Below are positions 9,837 through 21,909 of a DNA stretch of 64,000 nucleotides, piece after piece (the stretch's first letter is position 1; each line of letters begins with the position of its first letter). This stretch comes from Serendipita indica DSM 11827 (lineage: Eukaryota; Basidiomycota; Agaricomycetes; Sebacinales; Serendipitaceae), in assembly GCA_910890315.1 (NCBI GenBank), contig CAJVGD010000005.1, positions 1,674,001 to 1,738,000 of the forward strand. Direction: 5' to 3'. A program made the position numbers and the translations under genes. The notes below the pieces were generated by a model, which was not told where the DNA came from, did not search any database, and saw nothing but the letters and a program-made list of their open reading frames with translations.

Positions 9837-12800
9837 CTATATCACACGAGATCCACTCCGACTTCGCGATTGCGACGGCTGCGCAGCCTCAATCGAAGAG
9901 GACGGCCGGTGGTCGCTCGGAGAGACAGACTGACCCATCTGCTCGGCAAGCCGGCTAAGCTGCTTCTCTCGAGATGCGAGCGCACGCTCCAACGAGTTTC
10001 GATTTCCAATAGATGCGACGGGAGAAGTGGGTGACGCACGGGGTGACCAAGACGAAGGCAAGAGACTCGCCAGTGACGCCAACGAAAGCGACAGCGAGCT
10101 CTTGTGACCATGAACAGCAGGTTGATTCTGTTGCGTCATTTCCGTCGTAGCCTGGCCAAGACTAGACCGTGACTCGCTCAACCTTCTCGCAGGAGAAGGC
10201 ATCGAGATTGGCGGCGGTGGTCGCATGCTCGCAATTTCCGGACGATGTGCCGGCGGAGGAGCACTGATGGCAGCAGGTGACGACATGAAATCAAAAGACG
10301 GCAGCAGCGAGCCAAAATCCGAAGACGGGATCGAAATGTCCAACGTTGGCGCGACGAGCATCGAAAATCTGGCGGGTTTCGGCGCAGGTGCCGACCGTGG
10401 AAACGAAAACGAGGGTTCCGATCGAGGAGAAGTCGGGACCGACTCTTCGGAGGTCCGTGGTGGAGGCGAGACATGTCGTTGAGTCGAGTGCGCATGCGAA
10501 GAGTCGGATAGATCGGTAGAAGGTCGCTCCATCTTTGATCGACGTCGCAGGCTCATGCTATCCTTTGCCTTGTGCCGTGGTCGAGGTGTCGCTGGATCGG
10601 AAAAGTTGGGCATAGACGGTGACGGGGTGGACGGAAGAGAGGGCGTAGAGAGGGCCATAACCTGGGCGAGACTGGGAGTGTTGATCGTCTTGTTCGTCGA
10701 GTGAGACTCATCCGACGTCTGGCACGCAAACGAAAACGTAGCATCTTCGTCATCCACCAAAGGCGACGAACTGATTTCTCGGTCCGACTCGTTTCCACTG
10801 TCGTTTTTAGGCGACAGAGATGGCGAAGGTGGCTGGCCAAAGTTGAAGTTTGAATCCTCATCCTCGTCCGCGCTGAGACCGAATCCGAATCCGATACTGT
10901 AGGCACCAGGAGAGCTGAGCACACCAGATGCGCCCGAGGAGCTCACGCCACTGGACGACGTAAACGGACCCGGCGAGCTGATGGCACGGGGTGTGAGCGG
11001 CTTGAGTGCATCGGAAGGACCCGACTCGACGACTTGCGTGTTCTCGTCTTCATCTTCAAGACCCGCAAAGAATGGATCGGCATTGTGCTTTGACTTCGCC
11101 TTTGCCCGACGAGCCGCCTTGGCAAACGACCAATCACTGGCAATGGTATCCCGACCCTTTCTCGACGTAAACGAAGCGTGAGACAGAGATCGAGAGTGGA
11201 ACGATGCATCCGAATCGTCATCTTCGTCCCCGTTGGCGACGCTGACGGGAGCAGTCTAAATCGAGATGTTAGTTATAATTACGGCGTGGGAGAGAGGACT
11301 GCGCACCGTCTGATACGCGGCTTCGGAATGTGTAACCTGCGAGTCAAAGGAACCCCTGTTGCGAATATAGTTGGTCGCGTACGGGTACGGATCGGCGGCG
11401 ACCCTTGGGGTGTCGAGCGCAACTTGGAGCTCCCGCTCGACTGCAACGCGTTTGTCCCTTTCTTCTCGCACTGCAGATCGCGCATTGGACAATTGCCGTT
11501 TGAGCTCCTCGAGTTCTTCCCTAAGGGCCTCTTTCTCCGCGTCCAACTGTCGATTTTCCTCTTCCTTGGTCCGTAGCTTCTCCTTGCTAACCCATGCCTC
11601 GCGCTTTTCGTTATCAAGCTTTCTGCCCAACGCGCTTAGCTGCTTTTCAAGCTCGCCAAAGCGGCTGGTGAGCAGGTCGAGGGTATGCTTGAGTTGGTCC
11701 CTTTCCGCCTTGAGGTCCGAGAGCATTTCGAGGAGTTCCTCAGAAGGCTCGGTAGGAGCAGGGGAAAGAGTTCTGGTCCGAGCAAGGGCAGCTTCGAGCT
11801 CCGCGATCCGCGCAACAAATGACGCGTGTGAGTTCGCATAGTAAGAGGTTTGCGCGAGAAGCTCCGTTGGGGACGTGGACCGTTGAGGACTTGTCATTCT
11901 TGATACACGCGATGGAGGGGTGTTGGAGCGAAGCTCAAATGTCGGCGATGGACTCGGCGTGAGAGTCTGCGATCGTGGTGACTGGAGCGGAGTCGTCTGG
12001 TTGCTGCTTCCACCATTATTGGCCATGGGAAGGTTCAGGAACAAGGATGATAAGGCGGCATCAGGAGAAGCAGCACGGTGGAGCGTGGATGAAGGCTTGC
12101 GATAGGAGATACTGCCCTGGCGCTGTGTCATCTCGAGCTCTGCGGCAGATAGCAGGGGAACCGAGCTGCTGATCACGAGCTGAGATGAGCGCCGTGGCGG
12201 GGTACCTTGGGAGGAACCCATGACAGAAGATGAAGCCAGGGTAAGCGACTTGAGCTTTGGCGTCCGACCGGAGGATGGCGTTGGAGACGGTGTCGGAAGA
12301 ATGGATGTCGACGCCTTTGATAGGAGAGATGAACGCAAATTCAGGGATCGCGGACGGTGTCGAGCGGCAGGCACGGGCACGAGCTCGCTGTCCGAGCCTG
12401 CTGGGTCCTCGCCTTCGTCCTCTTCGAGGAGGATACCGAGTTCTTTTTTCACACTGGGAGCCGCAGCGAGCAGTTTGCCAAATGAATCTCGTTTGCCCGC
12501 GAGAGAGCTACTGGCGGGGTAAGAAGGCTTCGATGGTAACGGCGCCGTCGAATCGGACGACTTGTCCTCCGCTCCGAATTCTGGCAGATCCACCTTTGCT
12601 GGGCCAAACACCGCGGTCGCAAGGGGGCTTGGAGTCGGTGAGGTGCGTCCCTCGAGTGCAAACAGGGCTCGGAGATGGCTGTCGACACGGCTGCTGGTGA
12701 TCGCGTTGTCCTTTGAATCTTCATTAAAGGTGACGCCCATTACTTCCGAACTTTCTCTGCGTGTGGAGACGGACGAAAGACGTCGGTGGTGTGACGTTGG

Positions 12801-13041
12801 GCGTGAGCGAGGCGGAGACGGAATCGATGAAGGGTTGGGAACGGGCAGACTGAGAATGTCATCAAAATTCACAATCGAGTTTCCGCGTGAATGAGACCGT
12901 TTCTTGCGGTGCGCAGGGGCTGAATCCGAGGGCGTGATTGCTCGGAGCTGCGCCAAATATCATCAGCGCCGACGGAGCATCGGATTCATGACGGAGACGT
13001 ACAGATGCGAGCACAGGCTTCTGGAGCTGATCATGATCCAT
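9837..13041 (-). CDS. Large Ser/Pro-rich coiled-coil protein
   Basis: Exons 13041..13003, 12947..11307, 11255..9837 give 1032 residues. The start is on a short first exon (MDHDQLQKPVLAS), because the long frame has no ATG at its head and opens after a good acceptor (GCGCAG). Residues 1-390 are low-complexity and rich in Ser, Pro and Thr with many SP/TP sites. About residues 390-530 form a clear coiled coil (ELEAALART, LKAERDQLKHTLDLL, EELEELKRQLSNA). The rest is again Ser/Pro rich, with a second short coil near the C-terminus (LERALASREKQLSRLAEQM). Such a layout fits a phosphorylated scaffold or cytoskeletal protein, but no named family was recognised. Confidence 0.75.
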
Positions 13042-13465
13042 TCCCAAACAATTTTCAGATGCGTTGGAGGAGACTGCTTGCCGGCAATCAGTGCGTTGCC
13101 AACGGACAATCGGCGGTTGGAGCTTTGGCAGACGACGCTGACGGTATACCTAGGATATCTGCAGTAAATCCCAGAGTGTAAAAGAGTATTTCTGGTGGAG
13201 AAAGGTGTAGTTTTTTGATGCGTGGAAGCGAAAGATGGAAAGGAAAGTGAGAGGCTCGGGGAACGAGTTGGTGGCGATTTGCAAGGAATGTGAACTCCAG
13301 ATGAGTTTTGTTGATCTGGATTATGAATTTGTAGACTTTTTTGGTCTTTGTCGGCCGTCGAGCGCAGCGCTCTGGAAAGAGACGAGTCCAAGCCTTGGAG
13401 CTGTTTGGCCGCCGCTCACACGCCACTAACGCCGCTGCTGTCCAGGCGCCGGATATTCTGTAAAA
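13042..13465. other. Divergent promoter region, no gene seen
   Basis: A 424-base gap between two genes that start away from each other, the coiled-coil gene (minus) and the aldo-keto reductase (plus). It is expected to hold both promoters. No TATA-like box or conserved operator stands out. Confidence 0.6.
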
Positions 13466-14913
13466 ATGGCAGAAATATCGTATTCACTCCCAGATCGCAT
13501 TCAAGACTCGGCAGAGGACAAGCCTGTCCCCGGAAAGACGCTGGTGGGTGTTTAATGCTAGATAGCTTGAATGTATACACAGGTCACAGTCTACAGTCGG
13601 CACAATGGCCGTCCCAGATATTGTATTTGGAGCTGCAACGCTCTCCACGCTTTACAACACGGCCGAGTGGCTGGCAAGCGACGTCCCGTACAGAACCCTC
13701 CGGCTTGCGCTTCGGTATGCGCAGTTATGACAAACACCCAGAGTCTAATCTCCCGATGTTTCAGATACGGAATCAGATTCATTGACACGTCTCCTCACTA
13801 CCAAGAGTCCGAATCCGTCCTCGGCGTCTGTTTACAGAGACTCGCCTCGGAATTCCCAAGAGACTCTTATCGTCTCATGTCGAAATGTGGAAGAGAAGGT
13901 TCTAACTTCGATTACAAGCCAGAGAGTATCCGTGCGTCTGTGATGCGCTCACTCGCTCGTCTGCAGACTTCGTACCTTGACGTCGTGCTCTTACATGACG
14001 TCGAGTTTGTGGCATCACCCGTTTGGCCTATACCTTACTGTGGTGACCATGAACGCGCTCTTAGTGACCCCAGAGTGGGTGCCGAATGGGGACTAGACTT
14101 TACCAAGCCCGCTAGACGTACGTTTGCCTTTGTGTCGAGGCTATACTGACATGCACTGGACTATAGCTTGGGGGAGTGGTGATGACAGCATCCTTGCCGC
14201 CATACATGAACTTCAAAAGATGAACGAAGAGGGCCTGGTGAGAGCTGTGGGATTCAGTGGTGAGCCATCTACATCCAAGTCTACTCTATTGGGCTCATAC
14301 CTGCTCAGGATACACGTTGCCAACCCTCTTACGGCTCAGCCGACTCATCGCACAAACACCCTATTTACGACCGCTCGACTGTGTCCTATCTTTCTGCCAC
14401 AGTACACTCCAGAACAACAGACTCGAACTCTACATCGGTCCAATCCTCCAACACGGCCGCGTCAAGCAAATCTTTACTGCGTCGCCACTCTCCATGGGTC
14501 TCCTCGGACCATCTCGACCAGCCTGGCACCCTGCCCCAGTAGACATGATCGAAGCCTCTCGCGTTGCACAAACTAGCGTACTAGGTGGCTGGTCAGGTGG
14601 TCTTCCCAACCTTGCGCTAGGCTTTACCATGCGTCGACCAAAGTCGCACGCAGAGACGAGCCCCTACAACGACGTACCAACCGTGATTGGACTCAGCACT
14701 CCGCAAGAAGTGCACGAGGCAGTGGCCGTATGGCGCGAGATTTCGATACCGGGCATCAAGACGGTGAGGGAAAGTAAAGAGCATGTCGTGAGGAGTATAT
14801 TCCAGGCAGCTGGGTGGCTTAATTGGAGTTGGAGTACGCCTGCTAATGCGGATTTTGACAAGCTGGCTGTTGACCAGCTTGGCCGACGTGTGAGGCCTTC
14901 GCCAAAGCCATAA
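13466..14913 (+). CDS. Aldo-keto reductase, D-arabinose/L-galactose dehydrogenase type
   Basis: Exons 13466..13543, 13590..13714, 13765..14117, 14167..14259, 14309..14913 give about 417 residues. The fold signatures are VPDIVFGAATLSTLYNT at the start of the barrel, then RFIDTSPHYQESE holding the Asp and Tyr of the AKR active site, then LMSKCGRE with the catalytic Lys, LDVVLLHDVEF with the His, VRAVGFSG and FTASPLSMGLLG. This spacing matches the Ara2/L-galactose dehydrogenase branch, which oxidises D-arabinose with NAD(P)+ towards erythro-ascorbate in fungi. The N-terminal exon join is the least certain: an acceptor at 13589 keeps frame, while the one seven bases earlier does not. Confidence 0.83.
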
Positions 14914-15083
14914 TTCGAACAAACGGAGGATCACGTTGATAGAATACGAACCAATACGACGATATTTCTAAAAAATGTATTGCCCGTCGCGTTCATTCGC
15001 TCACCTTCTATGCCCTTCTGTGGTCTTCAGCGTAAATAGGCCGCCCTGGCCAACTACCTTGAACCCCTTCCAGATTGAACACC

Positions 15084-17254
15084 ATGGCCGATGTAAGCGT
15101 ATTTTATATATTTAGAAACGCTTTAGCTACTCACAAGGAACGTCTAGTTGCTTAAACAACAAGGAAACAAGGCGTTCGCGGAGAAGCAATGGGATACCGC
15201 TATAGATCTCTTTACGCAAGCGATTGCGCTGGATCCGACGAATCATGTGCTCTATTCGAATAGGAGCGGTGCATATGCCGCCAAAAAGGACTGGGATAAC
15301 GCGCTCGTCGACGCGGACAAGGTACGTTTGTGTGTGGCAGACGTCGATCTGCTTCCTTTATGGTAGCGTAAGGATGCTAAAGTCTTTTCATTTGGAATAG
15401 TGTATCAGCATAAGTCCGAATTGGAGCAAAGGGTATGCGCGGAAAGGTGCAGCGCTTCATGGTGGTCATAAATACGACGAGGCGATTGCTGCATATGAAG
15501 AAGGACTCAAGATTGAGGACTCTCCTGGGCTGAGGAAAGGTCTCCAAGAGGTTCAGCAGGCCAAAGGTTTGTCCCCTTGTTTGTGGTTTGCGAAGCGGAT
15601 GCACTGACGGATTGGATAGAAGCTGAAGCTGCAGATGAGGGTGCTGCGGGTATCGGAAAGATATTCAGGGATCCTGGGATGTGGGCTAAACTAGCTGCGA
15701 ATCCAAAGACGGCACCTCTCCTCAACGACCCAAGTTTTGCTGCGCAGGTACGATCATAATCCTTGGATTAAGCCCATATCTCACAATAAACCTAGCTCCG
15801 AATGATGCAAGCGAATCCTCAACTCGCCGGTAACGCATTCAACGACCCACGAATGATCACTGTCCTCGGCGTGTTGATGGGCATCGACATGCAGGCTTTT
15901 GCACGAGAAGAAGGGTCCGATGAGCTACCGCCTGGACTGAAGAAAGAAGACGCACCTGCACCTTCCTCCTCCAAACCGACCCCGACCCCGCCTAAACCAA
16001 GCCAGCCCGCCGCAGATGTCAAGATGGCCGACCCAGAGCCAGAGGAACCAGAAGAAGAAGATGAAGAGGCTATTGCTAAAAAGTCTGCGCTCGCGGAAAA
16101 GGCAAAGGGAAATGACAGCTACAAGAAGAGGGAATTCGACGCTGCAATTGAGAGCTTTAAGAAGGCTTGGGAGTTGTGGCCAAAAGATATTACATTCCTC
16201 ACGAATCTAGCTGGTATGTTCGGGTATGAGCGTGGCAGGCTGCCTCTAACCTTTCTTGTAGCCGCACAATTTGAAAAGGGAGACTATGACGGAGCGATTG
16301 CTACATGCGAGACTGCTGTCGAGGAAGCGCGATCAGTTAGTCTCCATCTCTCATTGTCTCTTCCGCAGACTGACACCCAGTAGCTACGAGCAGACTTTAA
16401 GTTGATTGCCAAAGCCCTCGGTCGGATAGGCACGTCCTACTTCAAGAAGGAAGACTATGACAACGCAATTAAGTACTTCCAAAAGTCTCTCACAGAGCAT
16501 CGAACACCAGACATTCTCAACAAGCTCCGAGAAGCGGAGAAGATCAAGAAGGAATCAGAGATACGTGCCTATATTAATCCAGAGCTCGCAGAAAAGGCGA
16601 GAGAGGAGGGCAATGCCAAATTCAAGGTGCGTAGCTATTCTTCACGAGTATTCGAATCTTATATCCTTTAAGGCTGGCCTATTTGCCGATTCGGTTGCAC
16701 ACTACACCGAAGCCATCAAGCGCGACCCCTCGGATCCGCGGGCGTACAACAACCGAGCGGCGGCATACACAAAGCTAGCCGCGCTCCCAGAAGCGCTGAA
16801 GGACGCCGAAGAGGCCATCAAGGTCGATCCATCATTCGTAAAAGGTCATATCCGGAAGAGCTTGGTCCTGCATTCTATGCGCGAGTACACCAAGGCTATG
16901 GAGGCAGCTCAGGCAGCTCAGGATGCCGATGTGGACAAGAAGCACGCACGGGAGATCGATGACCAGATGCAAAAGATTTCCCTGGCGATGTATACCCAAC
17001 GCGCGGGTGAGACGGAGGAAGAGACTCTGCAACGTGCGATGCGTGATCCAGAAGTTGCGGTACGCACACTTATACCTCACTTTGCTCATTAATGCTCATG
17101 AATCATATAGTCCATCATGCAAGACCCAGTTATCAACCAGATCTTGCAGCAGGCTCAGCAGAACCCAGCTGCACTTGCAGACCACATGAAGAACCCGGTC
17201 GTCAACGCTAAGATTCGAAAACTCATTGCTGCAGGCATTATCAGGACGCGCTGA
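15084..17254 (+). CDS. STI1: Hsp90/Hsp70 co-chaperone Sti1 (Hop)
   Basis: Nine exons: 15084..15092, 15148..15321, 15401..15566, 15620..15747, 15796..16213, 16262..16335, 16384..16626, 16673..17059, 17111..17254, giving 580 residues, close to yeast Sti1. Domain order is TPR1 (LLKQQGNKAFAEKQWDTAI), DP1 (IFRDPGMWAKLAANPKT...NDPRM), an acidic linker, TPR2A (KAKGNDSYKKREFDAAI), TPR2B (AREEGNAKFKAGLFADSV) and DP2 (IMQDPVINQILQQAQQNP). It is a cytosolic adaptor that hands clients from Hsp70 to Hsp90. The first exon codes only MAD before an intron, and each TPR block is split by short introns. Confidence 0.96.
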
Positions 17255-17403
17255 GCGTCGTAGCATCGCGGTCGTAATGAACTGTAGAAGCTATCTCGTT
17301 TGTAATAAAAGGGAACGAAAGCCATTTATTCTTGACTCTCTGCATATGTTGTGAAATGACCGAACGGCGGTGGCGATAAATCACAACTTGGAGCTGCCCA
17401 TAA

Positions 17404-19415
17404 ATGCCCGTAGACGCATTGCAAGAGTCGACGTCGTTTGCGTTACGCGATTTTCTGTTGACACAAAATGTCCACTTTCCCATTGATTCGTTTCATCTCT
17501 TGCGATTGCTCGTCGCCAACGCGTCCACCTCTACAAACAACAGCAGCACAAACGGCAGTCAGACACCCAGCGACGCGAAACAGACCAAGCCACGACTGCG
17601 TTTGACCGATTTGGCGAGATTCGAGTCCATGCTGAAGACTTGGGCGGACAAATGGGATCACGGCGTGATTGCCGTTGTGAAGAGTCGCAATTACGACAGC
17701 CAGGCGGGCTCGAGTCTCGGTGCGCGAAGTGAACTCAGCATTATTGCCGCTCAAGTCACGGACAAGGCGGGTTCGAGGAAACGGAAAAGAGGTGAGGATG
17801 TTGTCGGTTCAGGTATGCATTTATTGCATCGCTCGTAAAGATTTGCGTTATGCTGATGCGACCTTTTGTTTCTTTTGTGTGGTAGGTGATCATGCTGGCG
17901 CTCAGCTCCCACTTGTAGCAACGATGAGTGGCATGTCAGCTGTTGACCGCGAAATCTTTAGCCTCCTTAGTCAAGGCACGGCAAAGCAGAAGCTTGTTGC
18001 TGAACAGGTGAGATTGTGATATCGTGTTGAAAAGTATGCTAATTTTTTAGCACGCGTCGACGACGGGAGTATTTGAACCCATTTGCCCTTCGACTACACG
18101 CGAGGCTTGTGCAAAGGCGGGGACAGTCAAATGCACAAAAGTACACTTCTTGCCTATCATACGGCCACATACAGACCCAAGTCTGGGAATGTGCTCATAT
18201 CTAAACACTTGCTTCTCTGAACCTCTGGTCAGTTTCGAGGCACTCATCTTGATACTTGCTAACAGTTTCCAGTACTCTATGTCCCCTTCTATTCATCCTC
18301 TTCCATCTGTACCTCGTCCTGCTGGCTCTGTCGCGCTCCCATCTGGCTTGGGAGCGGGAGGAAGAGGAAAGGAAAAGGCACCTTGCCGGTACTTGCACTT
18401 CGAGGTGGACATGGGGACACCAGCAATCTCGGAAACACCCTCGAGCTCTGATGAAGAGCGAGATGACATCTATCATGATGGCCCACCGACGCTGCGGCGA
18501 ATAAGGAATGGACCAGAGAAGCCACAAAGGACGCACAGAATTGAGCTCGGTCTAGGGCCTGTTGGGAAAGGATACGAAGTGGTACGTGCTGAGCGGTCGC
18601 ACAGCTCGAGCTTACCCTGTCCAGCTACCTCCACAATGGCTCAATTGCGACTTGCGAAACTTTGACTGCTCTCTACTGGGCAAGTTTCATGTCATCATGG
18701 CTGATCCACCGTGGGATATTCATATGAGCCTGCCGTATGGAACGATGACGGACGATGAGATGCGGTCCATGAAGATCCCCATGCTCCAGGACGAGGGTCT
18801 GCTCTTCCTTTGGGTGACTGGACGTGCAATGGAACTCGGTCGAGAATCTATGCGTGCATGGGGATACCACCGCATCGACGAGATCATTTGGGTCAAGACG
18901 AATCAACTCCAGCGTGTTATTCGGACGGGTAGAACGGGACATTGGTTAAACCATACCAAGGAGCACATGCTAGTCGGCGTAAAACTGGCACCTGATGGCT
19001 CGCTCAAGATTCCGAGTTGGGTGAATCGAGGGCTCGACGTGGACGTGATTGTGAGCGAGGTGCGCGAGACGAGCCGAAAGCCAGATGAAGCGTACGGTCT
19101 CATCGAGAGGCTTTGTCCAGGAGGAAGAAAGCTAGGTACGTCATCCCTTCCACCATGGCATCGACTTAGGATTCGCAGAAATATTTGGCCGCAAGCACAA
19201 TACTCGGCCTGGATGGTTGACTCTGGGTAACCAACTCGGTACAGATCGTATCTACGAAGAGGATGTCGTCAAACGCATCAAGACTGCGTGAGTTGTTTCA
19301 CAATTCTTCCTGGTCCGATGCTCATGTTCCCTCCAGATATCCAGATCATCCTTTGGAGCTAACGCCGCTCCCACAAGCGTATCAATCAATGGATACAAGC
19401 TCTGTAGCCTCATAG
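17404..19415 (+). CDS. IME4: mRNA m6A methyltransferase, Ime4/METTL3 family
   Basis: Exons 17404..17812, 17886..18007, 18051..18227, 18273..18581, 18625..19135, 19179..19287, 19337..19415 give 571 residues. The N-terminal part is helical and low in similarity. A Cys-rich region follows (KCTKVHF, CSYLNTCF, CRYLHFEVD), matching the CCCH fingers of METTL3. The catalytic MT-A70 domain begins at PPQWLNCD and carries the DPPW motif near residue 366, FLWVTGRAMELGRE, the RNA-contact stretch RTGRTGHWLNHTKEH and the closing FGRKHN...GNQL. It transfers methyl from S-adenosylmethionine to adenosine in mRNA. All catalytic motifs are intact, so this fungus likely has an active m6A writer. Confidence 0.96.
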
Positions 19416-19445
19416 CTATACTAATATACATGATTGTACGAACAG

Positions 19446-20081
19446 TCATGGACTAGAGTTGGGTGCCAGAACTTTGGGCTGTCCCTTATCGGAATCTGGT
19501 AGTTCTTGCGCCCAGCTAGCTTGCTCAGTTCTATCAAGAAGATCATTTTCGTATCGAGACACCTCCTGCACGGCCGCATGGATGGTAGAAGCAACATCAA
19601 GCAGTTTGCCACATATGTATTCTGTTTAACGGAACACTGCGTCAATTTGGTTATATAGCCCTATGAAGACTAACCTTGAGCTTTCAGTTGGTCTCTAGCG
19701 GCTTGGACGCGCTTCTCTGCGTCCTTCACTTCTTGGACGTGCATGGAGGACGGCTTTGAAGTGGCCCAAGCTAACAGCTTTGAAGAGATTTCGTAGAATT
19801 CTGAGTAGAATGAGATGGTGAGATTGCGCAAGATGGGTTGGTCTACCTTGCTCAAGTTCTACGAGGGTGAGCTGAGCTTGTGTGTGAGCAATGACACGCT
19901 TACTCTGGCTCCTTTCCTTGCTCGTACGCATAATATCGTTGATTTTGTCGAGAACCATCTGCTGGTCCAAGTTTCCGTCGAGTGGCTTTGCTACGACGCG
20001 TTGAATCCACTCTTCTGCTGGTTCATCTTTTCTTCTAAGTCCACTGTATGTCTTCTGTTCTTCTCCATTGCTTGTCGTCAT
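19446..20081 (-). CDS. Small coiled-coil protein of unknown function
   Basis: Exons 20081..19904, 19842..19675, 19621..19446 give 173 residues. An in-frame ATG at 20138 would add 19 residues but would leave only 12 bases to the divergent CCDC47-type gene. The chain is predicted to be mostly helical: EEWIQRVVAKPLDGNLDQQ, then ISFYSEFYEISSKLLAW, VKDAEKRVQAARDQLKAQ and VQEVSRYENDLLDRTEQA. No domain was recognised. Size and coil content would suit a subunit of a kinetochore, tethering or cytoskeletal complex, but that is speculation. It converges on the IME4 gene with about 30 bases between the stops. Confidence 0.62.
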
Positions 20082-20150
20082 TGTCTCCCACAGTTGACGG
20101 TTGCACGGCTGGAGTCGAAGCTTGGGTGCCTGTGCCATTTATTCCCGACC

Positions 20151-21588
20151 ATGACCTTGCTGGCGTTGACTGCGGGCTCTGTGCTCACCTTTTTGCCTCT
20201 TGCTCGTGCAGAAGATGCTCCCAGTCCGCTTGGTTCAATCCTAAACTTGTTCAAAATGGCCCCGGTCGAGTTTCCCGCCGAGCAGTACGACGGTTGGCAA
20301 TTTGTCTACGGTCGGTTCGTCTTCAGACCAGCCAGTAAGCACTCATTGGATGATTTTACGCGAAGAAAAGGATTGCTCAGTCTTGTACAGTGTACATATT
20401 CGAGGGCGTGATGCTCTCCTTCGTCCTCGTCTACGTCTTCAACTACTTTTACGCGTCCTGGTCCAACGAACGCCGTGCGGAAAAATGGGTAGATGCTCAC
20501 CAAGAATTCCTCGCTACTCAGTTCTCCAAGCCCGGCCAGAAAACGTCGCTGTTGACGGATGGTCCTGACAGCTTCCTGTTCAGCACAGGCAGGCGTAACG
20601 TCCAGTCGCTCCACACCGTCTTTACATTCCTGCCTCGCCAGGACCTCTTCCAGCTCTTGTTTACGTATGGGTGGACGTTGTATGACCTGCGCTACAATCC
20701 GACTGACGATGTCACGCTCGATTTCAAACTCGGCAATGTCAACGCTGCTCCAGCTGGTAATGGCCCTCCAATGGTGTGGGCAATCGTCGACAAGGATGAG
20801 CTGAATACCATCAAGTCGGGCCGCTGGGATTTGGTCAGTTCTTCTCTTCACTCCTAGGGCTTTGCTTACAATCTCGACAGACTATTGCAAAGACTCAAGA
20901 CAATCCAACTGTGCCCAAAGAATGCGTCGTCATGTCGGAGGTTGCGGACATTAGCGATAGCATCCTGAAAAATAACGCCGCTACGCCACTCCTTGCCGCG
21001 TTGAAAGACCCAAAGATTATCAAACACTTCAAGTCTCTTAGTGTGAGCATCTATGTACACTAGACGAGTGGTCACTTATCGCCGCAGATTACCGACTTGC
21101 CTTTGGCCCGCCCACTTGGACCTATCAGAGAAAAGGAGCGACACGTCATCCTATCGCTCAAACTTCCCTCATCCAGCTCGAATTCGCCAACTTGACCCCG
21201 CTCATCAAAGCTGTATTTGGATTGATCGATTGGGTCGAAGGCGGCAAATTCAATCTACGACCAGAGGTTTGTCTCTCCTCTTCGATTAAACCTAAATTGA
21301 CGCTCGTTTAGACATTGAAAAAGCTAAAGACTGCCCGCGAAGAGCTCGAAAAGGACCTCATCAAGGACGTGACGGAGGAAAAAGTCAAAGAGGTCAGTTT
21401 ATTTAAGCATCAAATACCGTTCAAGACTGATATGTACTCTCTAGGCGGACGAGAGCAAGCGCGCCGCCAAACGTAGGGCAGAAGAAGAGCGTATCGCCAA
21501 GTTGAGTGCAGAGCAGCAACGCAAGGCGATGGAAAAGGAAAAGAAGCGTGCAATGAGAAAGGGAACGACCAAAGTTCGTTTGGGATAG
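20151..21588 (+). CDS. CCDC47-type ER membrane protein (DUF1682)
   Basis: Exons 20151..20334, 20391..20833, 20881..21040 (or 21042), 21088..21266, 21312..21392, 21445..21588, about 396 residues. A signal peptide (MTLLALTAGSVLTFLPLARA) precedes an acidic start and a membrane span (GVMLSFVLVYVFNYFYASW). Next come the family region (FTFLPRQDLFQLLFTYGW, DDVTLDFKLG) and a Lys/Arg-rich C-terminal tail. Family members bind calcium at the ER and form the PAT complex that assists membrane-protein insertion. Oddity: the family-like reading of exon 4 (ITDLPLARPLGPIREKERHV, then ILSLKLP) runs into a stop, while the next conserved stretch (ANLTPLIKAVFGLIDWVEGG) is in another frame. A donor two bases earlier keeps one open frame but loses the conserved half. 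Confidence 0.82.
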
Positions 21589-21814
21589 TGGGCTTTTCTA
21601 ATTGCTGCCTGGACTCTGTCGCCTTTGCGTATTTGATCGCTCTAGGTTTACTTGAAGCGCATCTGTAGTCCTACTAGGAGGACTGTAATTTGATGTCGTT
21701 TGGATCTTTGACCATCCCAGAGAGGAACGTCTCTCTTTTGACACCTCGCTGTCCTTCTGGCAAGGAAAGCAGCCTGCCATTAATAATTAAAAATTTGGAT
21801 ATGCACCGAGTGGT

Positions 21815-21845
21815 CTTCCTTGTTTATTGTTTACAAGGCCCGGTC
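21815..21845 (+). promoter_or_regulatory. Upstream block of DUF6535-type gene copy 4
   Basis: About 70 bases before the start at 21910 lies TTGTTTACAAGGCC, which matches, on the coding strand, the TTGTTTACAAGGCAC found before copy 3 and variants before copies 1 and 2. The rest of the longer block is not preserved here. Confidence 0.4.
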
Positions 21846-21909
21846 ACCAAAAAGGTCTCGCTTGCTCTCGACCAACATCGACCCCAACAGACGCTGCACC
21901 CCGTTCCGC

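Noticed and set aside
12862-13047. 61-residue frame at the head of the coiled-coil gene taken as a separate gene
   Set aside because: Its first part is exon 1 of the large gene; the rest reads through the intron.
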